Under the pieces are notes generated by a model that was not told the DNA's origin, did no database searches, and saw only the letters and a list, made by a program, of their open reading frames with translations. A program made the position numbers and the translations under genes. Shown piece by piece: positions 29,256-39,055 of a stretch of 64,000 nucleotides of DNA (position 1 is the first letter of the stretch; each line of letters opens with the position of its first letter). Source of the DNA: Caloramator sp. E03 (GTDB taxonomy: Bacteria; Bacillota; Clostridia; Clostridiales; Caloramatoraceae); contig NZ_CP040093.1 of the NCBI RefSeq assembly GCF_006016075.1, forward strand, positions 1 through 64,000, read 5' to 3'.

Positions 29256-30032
29256 ATGAAAGAAAGATTAAAAGTGGGACTTGCTTTAGGCTCTGGTGCT
29301 TCAAGGGGACTTGCTCATATTGGAGTAATTGAAACGTTGTTAAAATATGGCATAACAATTGATATGGTTTCTGGAAGTAGTATAGGCGCATTAATAGGTA
29401 GTTTATATTGTTGTGATATCGATTTTAAATATGTTAAAGCTCTTTTTAAACAGTTGCCAAAGAAGGCATATCTAGATGTAAGTGTACCAAGGCTTGGTTT
29501 TATAAAAGGGGAAAGAATAGAAAGTATATTAAAACTAATAACAAAAGACTGTGATTTTAAAGATTTAAAAACACCCCTATCAGTTGTGGCTACAGATTTA
29601 AAAAACAAAAAGGAAGTTATTTTTACAGAGGGTAAAGTATATGAAGCTGTAAGAGCAAGCATATCAGTTCCAGGAGTATTTGTTCCCTATTTTAAAGACG
29701 ATATGATATTAGTAGATGGAGGGGTAATTGAAAGAGTACCTGCAAAAGCAGTTAGAAAAATGGGGGCAGATATTATAATAGGAGTTGATGTAGGATTTAA
29801 TTTAACAAGCAGTAATTGTAAAAGCATTTTTGATGTACTTTATGAATCAATTGATTTGATGGAAAGGGAACTATTTCTTATGAAAAAACAAGATGCTGAT
29901 ATAATGATTCGGGTCGATTTAAATGATATCGACCCGACGAGATTTGATCTTGTAGATGTATGTGTTGAAAAAGGAATAGCTGCAACTTTAGATGTTATTG
30001 AGACAATAAAACAAAAGATTGAGGGTAAATAA
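29256..30032 (+). CDS. Patatin-like phospholipase (YlbK-like)
   Basis: A serine lipase-like fold. GSGASRGLAHIGVI forms the oxyanion loop, GSSIGALIGS holds the nucleophile serine (GxSxG), and LVDGGVIERVPA carries the catalytic Asp (DGG). About 259 residues. ATG 29256 has AAGGTGG upstream. The substrate is unknown; location matches Bacillus ylbK. No signal peptide, so cytoplasmic. Confidence 0.88.
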   Translation: MKERLKVGLALGSGASRGLAHIGVIETLLKYGITIDMVSGSSIGALIGSLYCCDIDFKYVKALFKQLPKKAYLDVSVPRLGFIKGERIESILKLITKDCDFKDLKTPLSVVATDLKNKKEVIFTEGKVYEAVRASISVPGVFVPYFKDDMILVDGGVIERVPAKAVRKMGADIIIGVDVGFNLTSSNCKSIFDVLYESIDLMERELFLMKKQDADIMIRVDLNDIDPTRFDLVDVCVEKGIAATLDVIETIKQKIEGK

Positions 30033-30034
30033 AA

Positions 30035-31258
30035 TTATATAATAACTGGGGGTGTTTTAAGGTCTTGCTTTGCATATTTATATAAAATATTTTTGTAGCC
30101 TAAAACATAAAGATCAGTAGCTCTTATATCCATATCTAAAAATATTGAATCTTTTGGTGATGGATTGGTAATAATAGGAATGTTACACTTTGTTTTGATT
30201 TCTCTTAAAAGCTTTTTACCGTTGCTATTAAATCCAAGAATTCTTATATATTTTAAAGCAGAATTCATATTGTTTTTCCAATATTCCTTTGTAATACCAA
30301 GTAATGAATATATTAGTATCCTTTTTATCCTTGATTCAGTATATCTTTTGCTTTTTATATTTTTTATAAGTTCATTAATAGAGTTTGAATCTTCACTTGC
30401 CTTTTTTATCTTGTATTCAAGTCCTTCTGTTACATCAAGAATTGATGATATATAGTCTAATCCTTCAGTTCTTAGCTTATAAAGTATTATATTTGAAAAA
30501 TCATCTATTATAATTGGCGCTCTACCATTAATTTTTTCCTCCTCTATTATTTCATAAGAATATTGTGGGAGGGAATTTTTTATTATATCGTTATAAAAGT
30601 TTTTCCTTATTGAAGTAGCGCTTGATATACTACCTGACAATTTTTCATCGTTATAAGAACTTATAATTCTTTTTATAGTATAAGGTTTAATATTGCTATT
30701 TAATGTTAATAATGCTTTTATATACTCAATAGAGAGTATATTATTTGGGTTATTTATTAATTTTTCGATATCTTTTGTATTTACATTGACATCATTTTTA
30801 TCTATTATATACTTGTAGAGGGAGTATTGTCTTGCAGCAGGGTATGACAAACCAGACTTAATATATTTTTTTAGCATAAGTCTATATTCTTCAGGTTCTT
30901 GGTATAGTATTTTTGATATATAAAAAAGCTTATCTATATCTCCAACTTCACTTCCAAAACAAATGTTATCTACTATACCAAGTGAGTTGAGTACAGATAT
31001 TGCACCAAAGGCAAAACCTTCAGCACTGCTGATAGAAAAAATAGTAGGGAGTTCAATTACTAAGTCAATTCCTGAAAGTAAGGCAGCCCTAGCTCTTGCC
31101 CATTTATTAATAATGGCAGGCTCACCTCTTTGAACAAAGTTGCCACTCATTACAGCAATAATATATTGACAGCCTGTTATTTGCTTTGTTTTGTTTATAT
31201 GATAAATATGACCGTTATGTAATGGATTGTACTCTACTATTATACCTGTTACAGACAT
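30035..31258 (-). CDS. tmcAL: tRNA(Met) cytidine acetate ligase
   Basis: Activates acetate with ATP and acetylates the wobble cytidine of elongator tRNA-Met. The start GIIVEYNPLHNGHIYHI contains the nucleotidyl-transferase HxGH motif. VMSGNFVQRGEPAIINKWARA and IELPTIFSISSAEGFAFGA are conserved. 407 residues (formerly YlbM). AGGAGGT precedes ATG 31258. It is divergent from pta, whose pathway makes acetate, the substrate of this enzyme. Confidence 0.93.
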   Translation of the reverse strand: MSVTGIIVEYNPLHNGHIYHINKTKQITGCQYIIAVMSGNFVQRGEPAIINKWARARAALLSGIDLVIELPTIFSISSAEGFAFGAISVLNSLGIVDNICFGSEVGDIDKLFYISKILYQEPEEYRLMLKKYIKSGLSYPAARQYSLYKYIIDKNDVNVNTKDIEKLINNPNNILSIEYIKALLTLNSNIKPYTIKRIISSYNDEKLSGSISSATSIRKNFYNDIIKNSLPQYSYEIIEEEKINGRAPIIIDDFSNIILYKLRTEGLDYISSILDVTEGLEYKIKKASEDSNSINELIKNIKSKRYTESRIKRILIYSLLGITKEYWKNNMNSALKYIRILGFNSNGKKLLREIKTKCNIPIITNPSPKDSIFLDMDIRATDLYVLGYKNILYKYAKQDLKTPPVII

Positions 31259-31391
31259 AAAAACCTCCTAAAATGTAAAGTATTTTGTTATTATTTTAGT
31301 TTATTTTATTAAATTAAACAAATCATAATTATATATTAAAGTATATATTTAAAAATAAACATACAAAAGATATAAAAAGGAGGATATTAAG

Positions 31392-32396
31392 ATGGGCTTA
31401 ATGGAAAAAATATGGTTAAAGGCAAAAAGCGAACTGAAAGTTATTGCATTGCCTGAAGGTAGTGAACCAAGAACTGTTAAAGCTGCTGAAATAATAAAAA
31501 AAGAAGGTTTAGCAGAAGTAATATTGCTTGGAGATGAGGCTGAAATTAAAAATGTTGCTCAAAGTGAAGGAGCAAATATCGATGGAATTAAAATAATAAA
31601 TCCATTGACATCAGACAAGACAGAGTACTATGCAGAACAGCTTTATGAAATAAGAAAAAACAAAGGAATGACAATTGAAAAAGCAAGGGAAATGGTTCTT
31701 GATACGATGTATTATGGAACAATGATGGTTAAACTTAAGGATGCCGATGGAATGGTATCAGGTGCTATTCACTCTACTGGTGATTTGTTAAGACCAGGAA
31801 TGCAGATAATTAAAACTGCTCCGGGTATATCAATAGTATCAAGTGTTTTTGTTATGGAAGTTCCAAATGAAGCTTATGGAGAAAAAGGGTTATTTGTATT
31901 TGGAGACTGTGCTGTAAATCCAAATCCTACAGCTCAAGAACTTGCTGCAATAGCAGTAACAAGTGCAAGAACAGCAAAGTCACTTTGTGGAATTGAGCCA
32001 AGGATTGCAATGCTTTCTTTCTCAACTAAAGGAAGTGCAAAACATGAACTTGTTGACAAAGTTGTTGAAGCAACAAAATTGGCAAAGGAAATGGCACCTG
32101 ATATAATGATAGATGGAGAGCTTCAGCTTGATGCAGCAATTGTTCCAAAAGTTGCTTCACTAAAAGCACCAGGAAGTAATGTTGCTGGCAAAGCTAATGT
32201 ATTAATATTCCCTGATCTTCAAGCAGGAAATATAGGATATAAACTTGTTCAAAGGCTTGCAAACGCTGAAGCAATAGGACCTATATGTCAAGGATTTGCT
32301 GCACCAATAAATGATCTTTCAAGGGGATGCAGCGTTGAAGATATAGTTAATGTTGTTGCTATAACAGCAGTTCAAGCCCAGGGAATAAATTTATAA
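31392..32396 (+). CDS. pta: Phosphate acetyltransferase
   Basis: Acetyl-CoA to acetyl phosphate, the first step of acetate fermentation. Conserved motifs include [52 protein letters not shown] and [17 protein letters not shown]. 334 residues. AAAAGGAGG precedes the ATG. Followed by ackA 20 bases later. Confidence 0.97.
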   Translation: MGLMEKIWLKAKSELKVIALPEGSEPRTVKAAEIIKKEGLAEVILLGDEAEIKNVAQSEGANIDGIKIINPLTSDKTEYYAEQLYEIRKNKGMTIEKAREMVLDTMYYGTMMVKLKDADGMVSGAIHSTGDLLRPGMQIIKTAPGISIVSSVFVMEVPNEAYGEKGLFVFGDCAVNPNPTAQELAAIAVTSARTAKSLCGIEPRIAMLSFSTKGSAKHELVDKVVEATKLAKEMAPDIMIDGELQLDAAIVPKVASLKAPGSNVAGKANVLIFPDLQAGNIGYKLVQRLANAEAIGPICQGFAAPINDLSRGCSVEDIVNVVAITAVQAQGINL

Positions 32397-32415
32397 TAAA
32401 AGGAGATGTACATAT

Positions 32416-33615
32416 ATGAAGATACTTGTTGTAAACTGTGGTAGTTCATCTTTAAAATATCAATTAATTAATATGAAAAATGAATCATTACTTGCAAAAG
32501 GACTTGTTGAGAGAATAGGAATAGAAGGATCAGTATTAACTCACAAACCTGAAGGTAAAGATAAGGTAGTTATTGAGCAACCTATGAAAGATCATAAGGA
32601 CGCTATAAAATTAGTTCTTGATGCTTTAACAGATAAAAACCACGGCGTTATTGATGATATGAGTGAAATATCTGCTGTAGGACACAGAGTGGTTCATGGA
32701 GGAGAAAAATATGCTTCATCAGTTCTAATAAATGATGACGTAATGAAGGTTCTTGAAGAATGTACAAGGCTTGCCCCACTACACAATCCACCAAACCTAA
32801 TAGGTATAAATGCATGTAAGGCTTTAATGCCAAATACTCCTATGGTTGCTGTATTTGATACTGCATTTCATCAAACTATGCCTGATTATGCATATATGTA
32901 TGCTCTCCCTTATGAATTATATGAAAAATATGGAGTAAGAAGATACGGATTCCATGGTACATCTCACAAATATGTATCAAAAATTGCAGCAGATTTGCTT
33001 GGAAAAGACATAAAAGATTGCAAAATAATTACATGCCATCTTGGAAATGGAGCAAGTGTTGCTGCTGTTGCAAATGGAAAATCAGTAGATACAAGCATGG
33101 GATTTACACCTCTTGAAGGACTTGTCATGGGAACAAGATGTGGGGATATTGATCCTGCAATTGTAACTTTCCTTCAGGAAGAAGCGAATATGTCTTCTAA
33201 AGATGTTAACAACGTTATGAATAAAAAATCCGGTGTATTAGGTATATCAGGAGTAAGCAGCGATTTTAGAGATGTTGAAGATGCAGCTGCTAATGGTGAT
33301 AAGAGAGCAAAGCTTGCTTTAGATATGTTTTATTATAGAGTAAAAAAATATATCGGAGCTTATGCTGCTGCAATGGGTGGAGTAGATGCTATTGTATTTA
33401 CAGCGGGACTTGGTGAGAATTCCCCTGAGGCAAGATATGAATCTTGTAAGGGACTCGAATTTTTAGGCATTAAGATAGATGAAAATAAGAATAATGTTAA
33501 GGGAAAATTAACAGAAGTATCTACTTCAGACTCTAAAGTTAAGGTATATCTTATTCCAACAAATGAAGAACTTATGATAGCAAGGGATACTATGGAAATA
33601 GTAAGCACACTATAA
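32416..33615 (+). CDS. ackA: Acetate kinase
   Basis: Makes ATP from acetyl phosphate. Starts [17 protein letters not shown]. Catalytic and binding residues are in [48 protein letters not shown] and [13 protein letters not shown]. 399 residues. RBS AAAGGAG. A long terminator closes the operon. Confidence 0.98.
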   Translation: MKILVVNCGSSSLKYQLINMKNESLLAKGLVERIGIEGSVLTHKPEGKDKVVIEQPMKDHKDAIKLVLDALTDKNHGVIDDMSEISAVGHRVVHGGEKYASSVLINDDVMKVLEECTRLAPLHNPPNLIGINACKALMPNTPMVAVFDTAFHQTMPDYAYMYALPYELYEKYGVRRYGFHGTSHKYVSKIAADLLGKDIKDCKIITCHLGNGASVAAVANGKSVDTSMGFTPLEGLVMGTRCGDIDPAIVTFLQEEANMSSKDVNNVMNKKSGVLGISGVSSDFRDVEDAAANGDKRAKLALDMFYYRVKKYIGAYAAAMGGVDAIVFTAGLGENSPEARYESCKGLEFLGIKIDENKNNVKGKLTEVSTSDSKVKVYLIPTNEELMIARDTMEIVSTL

Positions 33616-33623
33616 ATTGATCA

Positions 33624-33675
33624 ATACAAACAATATTCCATGTATTCGACATGGGATATTGTTTGTATAATTTTA
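33624..33675 (+). terminator. Terminator of pta-ackA
   Basis: The 20-base arms 33624-33643 and 33649-33668 pair fully with one G-T wobble, around the loop ATTCG. AATTTTATTTTA follows, a weak T-run. Confidence 0.75.
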
Positions 33676-33709
33676 TTTTAAATAATTGGTTGGTATTTGT
33701 AATAACAAC

Positions 33710-33738
33710 TTGACTTTTATTTAGCAAATTTATATAAT
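33710..33738 (+). promoter_or_regulatory. Promoter of yceD-rpmF
   Basis: TTGACT and TATAAT, 17 bases apart, 30 bases before the yceD start: a near-consensus SigA promoter. Confidence 0.7.
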
Positions 33739-33767
33739 AAATTGTGGCTTTTATTTGAGGTGAGCAT

Positions 33768-34262
33768 ATGTTACTTAATATTTCTGACCTTATAAAAGGT
33801 AATATTGAAGTTTTGCCATTTGAGATTATTTTAAATAAGGACGTTCTTGAAAGGGATGATTTTAAGTTTGTGCTTTTGTCACCCCTAAAAGTTGTAGGCA
33901 ATGCTTATTATGATGGAGGTCTTGTAAAGGTAAAGGGAAATATTAGTGCAACTGTTCAAGCACAATGCTCAAGATGCCTTCAGAATTTTGATTATGATTG
34001 CAACATTGATTTTGACGAAAATTTTACAAAAGAGCATGAAAATGAAGAGACCTATTACTATAATGGTAGTACTATTGATTTGAGCAACATGGTAATTGAC
34101 AATATAATTCTTTCAATGCCTATAAAGTTTTTATGCAGTGAGGACTGTAAAGGTTTATGTCCAATTTGTGGTAAAAACTTAAATAATGGCAGTTGTAACT
34201 GCGAAAAAGGAGAGATTGATCCAAGATTTGCAGTACTCAAAGATTTTTTTAAAGGCAATTGA
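33768..34262 (+). CDS. yceD: YceD/DUF177 family protein
   Basis: Linked to 23S rRNA accumulation and always found next to rpmF. Conserved cysteines: CSRCL in the middle and CSEDCKGLCPICGKNLN towards the end, likely zinc ligands, followed by IDPRFAVLKDFF. 164 residues. RBS GAGGTGAG. Confidence 0.92.
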   Translation: MLLNISDLIKGNIEVLPFEIILNKDVLERDDFKFVLLSPLKVVGNAYYDGGLVKVKGNISATVQAQCSRCLQNFDYDCNIDFDENFTKEHENEETYYYNGSTIDLSNMVIDNIILSMPIKFLCSEDCKGLCPICGKNLNNGSCNCEKGEIDPRFAVLKDFFKGN

Positions 34263-34274
34263 GGAGGTGTTATA

Positions 34275-34451
34275 ATGGGAAATCCTGCGAGAAGACATTC
34301 AAAAGCAAGAAGAGATAAGAGAAGAGCTCAGACATGGAAACTTTCAATGCCTGGAATGGTTGAATGTCCACAGTGCCATGAGATGAAGTTAGCTCATAGG
34401 GTATGTGATAACTGTGGATATTACAAAAATAGGACAGTTATAGAGAAATAA
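34275..34451 (+). CDS. rpmF: Ribosomal protein bL32
   Basis: 58 residues. Starts [24 protein letters not shown] and CDNC form the zinc ribbon. GAGGAGGTG lies before the ATG, 12 bases after yceD. Confidence 0.96.
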   Translation: MGNPARRHSKARRDKRRAQTWKLSMPGMVECPQCHEMKLAHRVCDNCGYYKNRTVIEK

Positions 34452-34456
34452 CTTTT

Positions 34457-34492
34457 AAAGAAAGTCTTTTATGGACTTTCTTTTTGTTTTTT
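34457..34492 (+). terminator. Terminator of yceD-rpmF
   Basis: AAAGAAAGTC (34457-34466) pairs with GACTTTCTTT (34474-34483), then T-rich sequence. Confidence 0.85.
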
Positions 34493-34511
34493 CTAAATTT
34501 GTATTTTATAG

Positions 34512-34566
34512 TTGATTTATTATAATTTATTTTATATACTTATTATTAGTAGTAGGTCATAAAAAT
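34512..34566 (+). promoter_or_regulatory. fapR promoter with possible FapR operator
   Basis: TTGATT (34512-34517) and TATACT (34535-34540) have a 17-base spacer. The sequence right after the -10 box, TTATTAGTAGTAGGTCATAA (about 34543-34562), has a TTAGTA half-site with a degenerate second half, like the FapR operator, at the place where FapR autorepression would act. The operator match is weak. Confidence 0.45.
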
Positions 34567-34586
34567 AGATATAAGGAGTGGGACCT

Positions 34587-35165
34587 ATGAATAGTAGGGA
34601 AAAGAAAATACAAAGACAAAATGAGCTAATGGAAATAATAAAGGAAAATCCTTTCATTACAGATGAAGAATTAGCTGAAAAATTTAATATTTCAATACAA
34701 ACAATAAGATTAGACAGGTTAGAACTTGGAATTCCAGAACTCAGAGAGAGAATAAAAAATGTAGCTGAGGATAAATTTGCAAAGGTTAAGGCTATAGAAG
34801 GAAGAGAATTTGTTGGAGAACTTATAGATATAACACCAGGAAAGAATGCTATTTCAATTTTTGATACAAATAAAAGTTTGGTGTTTAAAAAGACAAAGGT
34901 TGTTAAGGGACAGTACATATATGCAATGGCGGAAACATTAGCTCTTGCTATAGTTGATGCAAAGGCAGCTTTAACAGGAGTTGCAAATATAAAATATAAA
35001 AGGCCTGTATATGCAGGTGAAAGGCTTGTAGCTAAAGGCGAGATTGTAAGAACAAGAGGTAATAAATTTTTTGTTTGGGTTTTTATATACGTTAACCAGC
35101 AAGAAGTTTTTAGAGGGAAATTTATACTTGTTGCCATTGATGAGAATAAGGAGGAATTAAAATGA
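34587..35165 (+). CDS. fapR: Fatty acid biosynthesis repressor FapR
   Basis: Represses the fab/pls genes until malonyl-CoA binds. The N-terminal winged HTH includes DEELAEKFNISIQTIRLDRL. The C-terminal hot-dog domain has KGQYIYAMAETLALAIVDAK and the malonyl-CoA region with NIKYKRPVYAGERLVAKGE. About 192 residues. ATG 34587 has AAGGAG upstream. It is the first gene of the operon it should control. It overlaps plsX by 4 bases. Confidence 0.95.
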   Translation: MNSREKKIQRQNELMEIIKENPFITDEELAEKFNISIQTIRLDRLELGIPELRERIKNVAEDKFAKVKAIEGREFVGELIDITPGKNAISIFDTNKSLVFKKTKVVKGQYIYAMAETLALAIVDAKAALTGVANIKYKRPVYAGERLVAKGEIVRTRGNKFFVWVFIYVNQQEVFRGKFILVAIDENKEELK

Positions 35166-36157
35166 AAATTATTGTTGATGCTATGGGAGGAGATAATGCA
35201 CCAGAGGAAGTAGTAAAGGGAGCATATCTTGCATCAAATGAATTTAATATTGATATAGTACTTGTTGGAGATAAGGAAAAAATAGAAAAAGTATTTAATG
35301 ATAATAACATATCTACTAATAAAATTGAAATTGTACATACTACAGAAGTTATAACAAATAATGATTCTCCAACTCTTTCTATTAGAAGAAAAAAAGATTC
35401 TTCTATTGTAGTTGGAATGAAACTTTTAAAGGAAAAAAAAGCTGATGCTTTTATTTCAGCTGGAAGTACAGGGGCAATTCTTGCAGGAGGCCTTTTTATA
35501 GTAGGAAGAATTGAAGGAATAGATAGAGCAGCTCTATCTCCTGTAATTCCTGGCAAAAACAATTATTTTATGCTTATTGATTCTGGTGCAAATGCGGAAT
35601 GTAAGCCTGAAAACATACTTGATTTTGGGATAATGGGAGATATATATTCCAAAAAGGTTTTAAAAAAGCAATCACCTACAATTGGGATAGTAAATATTGG
35701 ATCAGAAGAAGAAAAGGGAAATTCTTTTACAAAAGAGTGCTACAATCTATTAAAAAACAGCAATATAAATTTTAAAGGCAATGTAGAAGCAAGGGAGATA
35801 CCTGAGGGTAATATTGATGTTATATTATGTGATGGATTTACTGGAAATGTTATTTTGAAACTATTTGAAGGAGTAGCAGGAACTATTTTTGACATTTTAA
35901 AAGAAGAGATTATGACTTCTACAGTAACTAAACTTGGAGGGTTACTTTTAAAGCCTGTATTTAAGAAATTTAAAAAGAAGTTTGATTATACTGAATACGG
36001 CGGTGCAATACTTCTTGGAGTTGACGGTACTGTAATAAAAGCGCATGGGAGTTCAAATGCTAAAGCTATAAAAAACGCAGTAAGACAAGCAATTCTTTGT
36101 ATTGAGGGTAATGTTGTTGAAGAAATTAAAAATGAAATTAAAAGATATAAATCTTAA
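35162..36157 (+). CDS. plsX: Phosphate acyltransferase PlsX
   Basis: Converts acyl-ACP to acyl phosphate for phospholipid synthesis. Conserved IIVDAMGGDNAPEEVVKGA, DSPTLSIRRKKDSS, SAGSTGAILAGGLF and CDGFTGNVILKLFEG. 331 residues. Coupled to fapR by an ATGA overlap. Confidence 0.97.
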   Translation: MKIIVDAMGGDNAPEEVVKGAYLASNEFNIDIVLVGDKEKIEKVFNDNNISTNKIEIVHTTEVITNNDSPTLSIRRKKDSSIVVGMKLLKEKKADAFISAGSTGAILAGGLFIVGRIEGIDRAALSPVIPGKNNYFMLIDSGANAECKPENILDFGIMGDIYSKKVLKKQSPTIGIVNIGSEEEKGNSFTKECYNLLKNSNINFKGNVEAREIPEGNIDVILCDGFTGNVILKLFEGVAGTIFDILKEEIMTSTVTKLGGLLLKPVFKKFKKKFDYTEYGGAILLGVDGTVIKAHGSSNAKAIKNAVRQAILCIEGNVVEEIKNEIKRYKS

Positions 36158-36173
36158 TTGTTAGGAGGTTATT

Positions 36174-37160
36174 ATGAAATATAATGCAGGGATAACTGGT
36201 ATAGGAATAAGTATACCAAAAAAAGTACTAACAAACAAAGATCTTGAAAATATGGTTGAAACATCAGATGAATGGATTGTTTCAAGAACAGGAATAAAAG
36301 AAAGAAGGATAGCAGACGAAAATATTGCTGCTTCGGACCTCTCAACAGAAGCTGCAAAGGAAGCAATTTTAATGGCAGGAATCGATGCAAAGGATGTTGA
36401 TCTTATAATTGTTACTACAGTTACTCCAGATATGCTGTATCCTGCAACAGCAGCAATTGTACAAAATAATATTGGTGCAGTAAATGCTGCAGCTTTTGAC
36501 GTTTCAGCAGGCTGTACAGGATTTATATATGGGGTTACTATTGCAACTCAATTTATTGAAACAGGTTTTTATAAGAACATATTGGTTATTGGGTGTGACT
36601 TGCTTTCAAAAGTTACAGATTTTACAGATAGGAATACATGTGTACTCTTTGGAGATGGTTGTGGTGCAGTTTTAATTTCAAGAACAGAAGAGAAAGGTAT
36701 AATCGATGAATACATAATGGCTGACGGTTCAGGAGCAGATTTTCTATCGCTTCCAGCAGGAGGATCGAGAATGCCATCAACAATTGAAACTGTGAATAAA
36801 AGGCTTCATTATACTTTTATGAATGGTCCTGAGGTTTTTAAATTTGCAGTTAAAGCTATGCCTGAAGCAGTAACAAAACTAATTGAAAAGTCAGGTTTTA
36901 ATTTATCAAGCATAGATTATCTTATACCTCATCAGGCAAATATAAGAATAATTGAATCTGCTGCAAAAAGGCTTGGAATATCAATGGATAATGTAGGCAT
37001 TACATTAGATAAATATGGTAATATGTCATCAGCTTCAATTCCTGTAACTTTATATGAAGACTTTAAAAATAAAAAAATTAAAAAAGGTGATAATATCATA
37101 TTAGTAGGTTTTGGAGCAGGACTGACTTATGGAGCAGTATTAATAAAATGGATGTTATAG
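36174..37160 (+). CDS. fabH: Beta-ketoacyl-ACP synthase III
   Basis: Starts fatty acid chains from acyl-CoA and malonyl-ACP. Catalytic Cys in DVSAGCTGFIYG (about residue 113), His in YLIPHQANIRII and Asn in DKYGNMSSASIP. 328 residues. RBS TAGGAGG. Confidence 0.97.
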   Translation: MKYNAGITGIGISIPKKVLTNKDLENMVETSDEWIVSRTGIKERRIADENIAASDLSTEAAKEAILMAGIDAKDVDLIIVTTVTPDMLYPATAAIVQNNIGAVNAAAFDVSAGCTGFIYGVTIATQFIETGFYKNILVIGCDLLSKVTDFTDRNTCVLFGDGCGAVLISRTEEKGIIDEYIMADGSGADFLSLPAGGSRMPSTIETVNKRLHYTFMNGPEVFKFAVKAMPEAVTKLIEKSGFNLSSIDYLIPHQANIRIIESAAKRLGISMDNVGITLDKYGNMSSASIPVTLYEDFKNKKIKKGDNIILVGFGAGLTYGAVLIKWML

Positions 37161-37170
37161 GAGGCATTGT

Positions 37171-38112
37171 ATGAAAACAAGAGTTTGTGAATTGCTTAAT
37201 ATTGAGTATCCAATTTTTCAGGGGGGCATGGCTTGGGTTTCAACTTATGAACTTGCAGCAGCAGTATCAGAAGCAGGAGGGCTTGGTATAATTGCTGCTG
37301 GTGGTGCTGATGGTGAATATGTAAGAAATCAAATTAGAAAAATAAAAGAGATTACTAAAAGACCTTTTGGTATAAATGTTATGCTTATGTCGCCCTATGT
37401 TGATGATGTTATGAAGATAATTATTGAAGAAAAAGTTCCTGTAATAACAACTGGTGCAGGTAATCCTGGCAAATATATTAAAGCATTAAAGGAAAAAGGA
37501 ACAAAGGTTTTTCCAGTTGTTCCATCTGTTGCTTTAGCAAAGAGAATGGAAAAAGAAGGTGTTGATGGAGTAATAGCTGAAGGTACAGAATCAGGAGGTC
37601 ATATAGGGGAACTTACTACAATGTGCCTTGTACCTCAGGTTGTAGATGCTGTATCTATTCCAGTAATTGCAGCTGGAGGAATTGGCGATGGAAGGGGAAT
37701 GCTTGCGGCATTTGCACTTGGTGCAGAAGGTGTCCAAATAGGAACAAGATTTGTATGCTCTAATGAATGTGTAGTACACGAAAACTATAAAAGAGCAATT
37801 ATAGAGGCAGGGGATAGAGATGCTGTTGCTACTGGAAGGAAAACAGGACACCCAGTAAGGTGTTTAAAGAATAAGCTTACAAGGGAATTTGAGAAGCTTG
37901 AGAATTCTAATGCGGACAAGGAAGAAATAGAGAAGCTTGGGACAGGTGCTCTAAGAAAAGCAGCAATTTTAGGTGATATTGAGTATGGTTCTGTTATGGC
38001 AGGGCAAATTTCTGGTCTTATAAAGGATATAAAACCTTGTAAAACTATTATTTCTGATTTAATTAAAGATTACGAAGAAAACTTAAAAAAGCTAAAGGAA
38101 TGGTGTAGATGA
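37171..38112 (+). CDS. fabK: Enoyl-ACP reductase II (FMN)
   Basis: Flavin-dependent enoyl-ACP reductase of the nitronate monooxygenase fold, used instead of FabI. Starts with CELLNIEYPIFQGGMAWVST, then GGLGIIAAGG, EGTESGGHIG and the FMN phosphate segment IPVIAAGGIGDGRGMLAA. 313 residues. Stop overlaps fabD (ATGA). Confidence 0.95.
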   Translation: MKTRVCELLNIEYPIFQGGMAWVSTYELAAAVSEAGGLGIIAAGGADGEYVRNQIRKIKEITKRPFGINVMLMSPYVDDVMKIIIEEKVPVITTGAGNPGKYIKALKEKGTKVFPVVPSVALAKRMEKEGVDGVIAEGTESGGHIGELTTMCLVPQVVDAVSIPVIAAGGIGDGRGMLAAFALGAEGVQIGTRFVCSNECVVHENYKRAIIEAGDRDAVATGRKTGHPVRCLKNKLTREFEKLENSNADKEEIEKLGTGALRKAAILGDIEYGSVMAGQISGLIKDIKPCKTIISDLIKDYEENLKKLKEWCR

Positions 38113-39043
38113 TGAAGTTAGCATTTTTATTTGCTGGTCAGGGTGCTCAATATGTTGGCATGGGAAAAGAGTTATACGATAATTTTGAATGTGTAAGAAG
38201 AATATTTGATGATGTAGATAATATACTTAATATTGATATAAAAAAATTATGTTTTGAAGGACCGCAAGAAGAACTTTCAAAAACAGAAAATACTCAGCCT
38301 GCAATTTTAGCAACTTCAATTTCTATAGCTTCTATACTCAATGAGAAAAATATCTATGCTGATTATGCAGTAGGATTAAGCCTTGGAGAATATTCAGCAT
38401 TAACTTATGGAAAAGTATTTTCTCTTAATGATGCAATTGAGATAGTTTATAAAAGGGGAAAACTAATGCAAAACGCTGTGCCAGAAGGATATGGAGGAAT
38501 GGCAGCAATTCTTGGACTTGATAGAGAAACAGTTGAGAATTGTTGCATAGAGCTTAAATCAGAAGGCATAGTTGAAGTTGCAAATTATAACTGTCCAGGT
38601 CAAATTGTAATAACAGGAGAAAAAGAAACAGTAAAAAAAGCTTGTGAAAAGTTAAAAGAAATGGGAGCTTTAAAATCTGTATTACTTAATGTTAGTGGAC
38701 CTTTTCATTCAAGTTTAATGAAAGATGCAGGCATAAAACTTGAAGAAATACTAAAAGATAAAAAGATTTACAAACCAATCATAAATATTTTATCAAACTA
38801 TGATAATGAATATTATAACGATGACATTGAAAAAACTATTAAAAAGTTAAAATATCAAATATCTTCACCTGTAAGATTTGAAGAAAACATAAAAAACTTA
38901 TAGATGATGGTGTAGATGTTTTTATTGAAATTGGTCCAGGAAAAACATTATCTGGTTTTGTTAAGAAAATAGATAAAAATAAACAGATATATAGTATTGA
39001 TAATATAAAATCACTTGAAAAATTACTAAATGAACTTACATAA
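38109..39043 (+). pseudogene. fabD: Malonyl-CoA:ACP transacylase, frame broken near the 3' end
   Basis: Loads malonate onto ACP. The frame from ATG 38109 holds FAGQGAQYVGMGKEL, the nucleophile serine in GLSLGEYSALTYG and the catalytic His in SGPFHSSLM, but stops at a TAG (38901-38903) after 264 residues. The next bases in the -1 frame continue the family C-terminus (DDGVDVFIEIGPGKTLSGF) up to TAA 39041. One base more in the A6 run at 38892-38897 gives a normal protein of about 311 residues. The same spot reads A_AAA_AAC in the right frame, an exact -1 slippery heptamer. An error in the sequence is the simpler explanation, since fabD is normally essential. Confidence 0.9.
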
Positions 39044-39055
39044 AGGAGTGAAAAA

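Noticed and set aside
34532-35137. 201-codon minus-strand open frame
   Set aside because: It lies entirely opposite fapR, which has clear homology, and has a composition typical of an antisense shadow.
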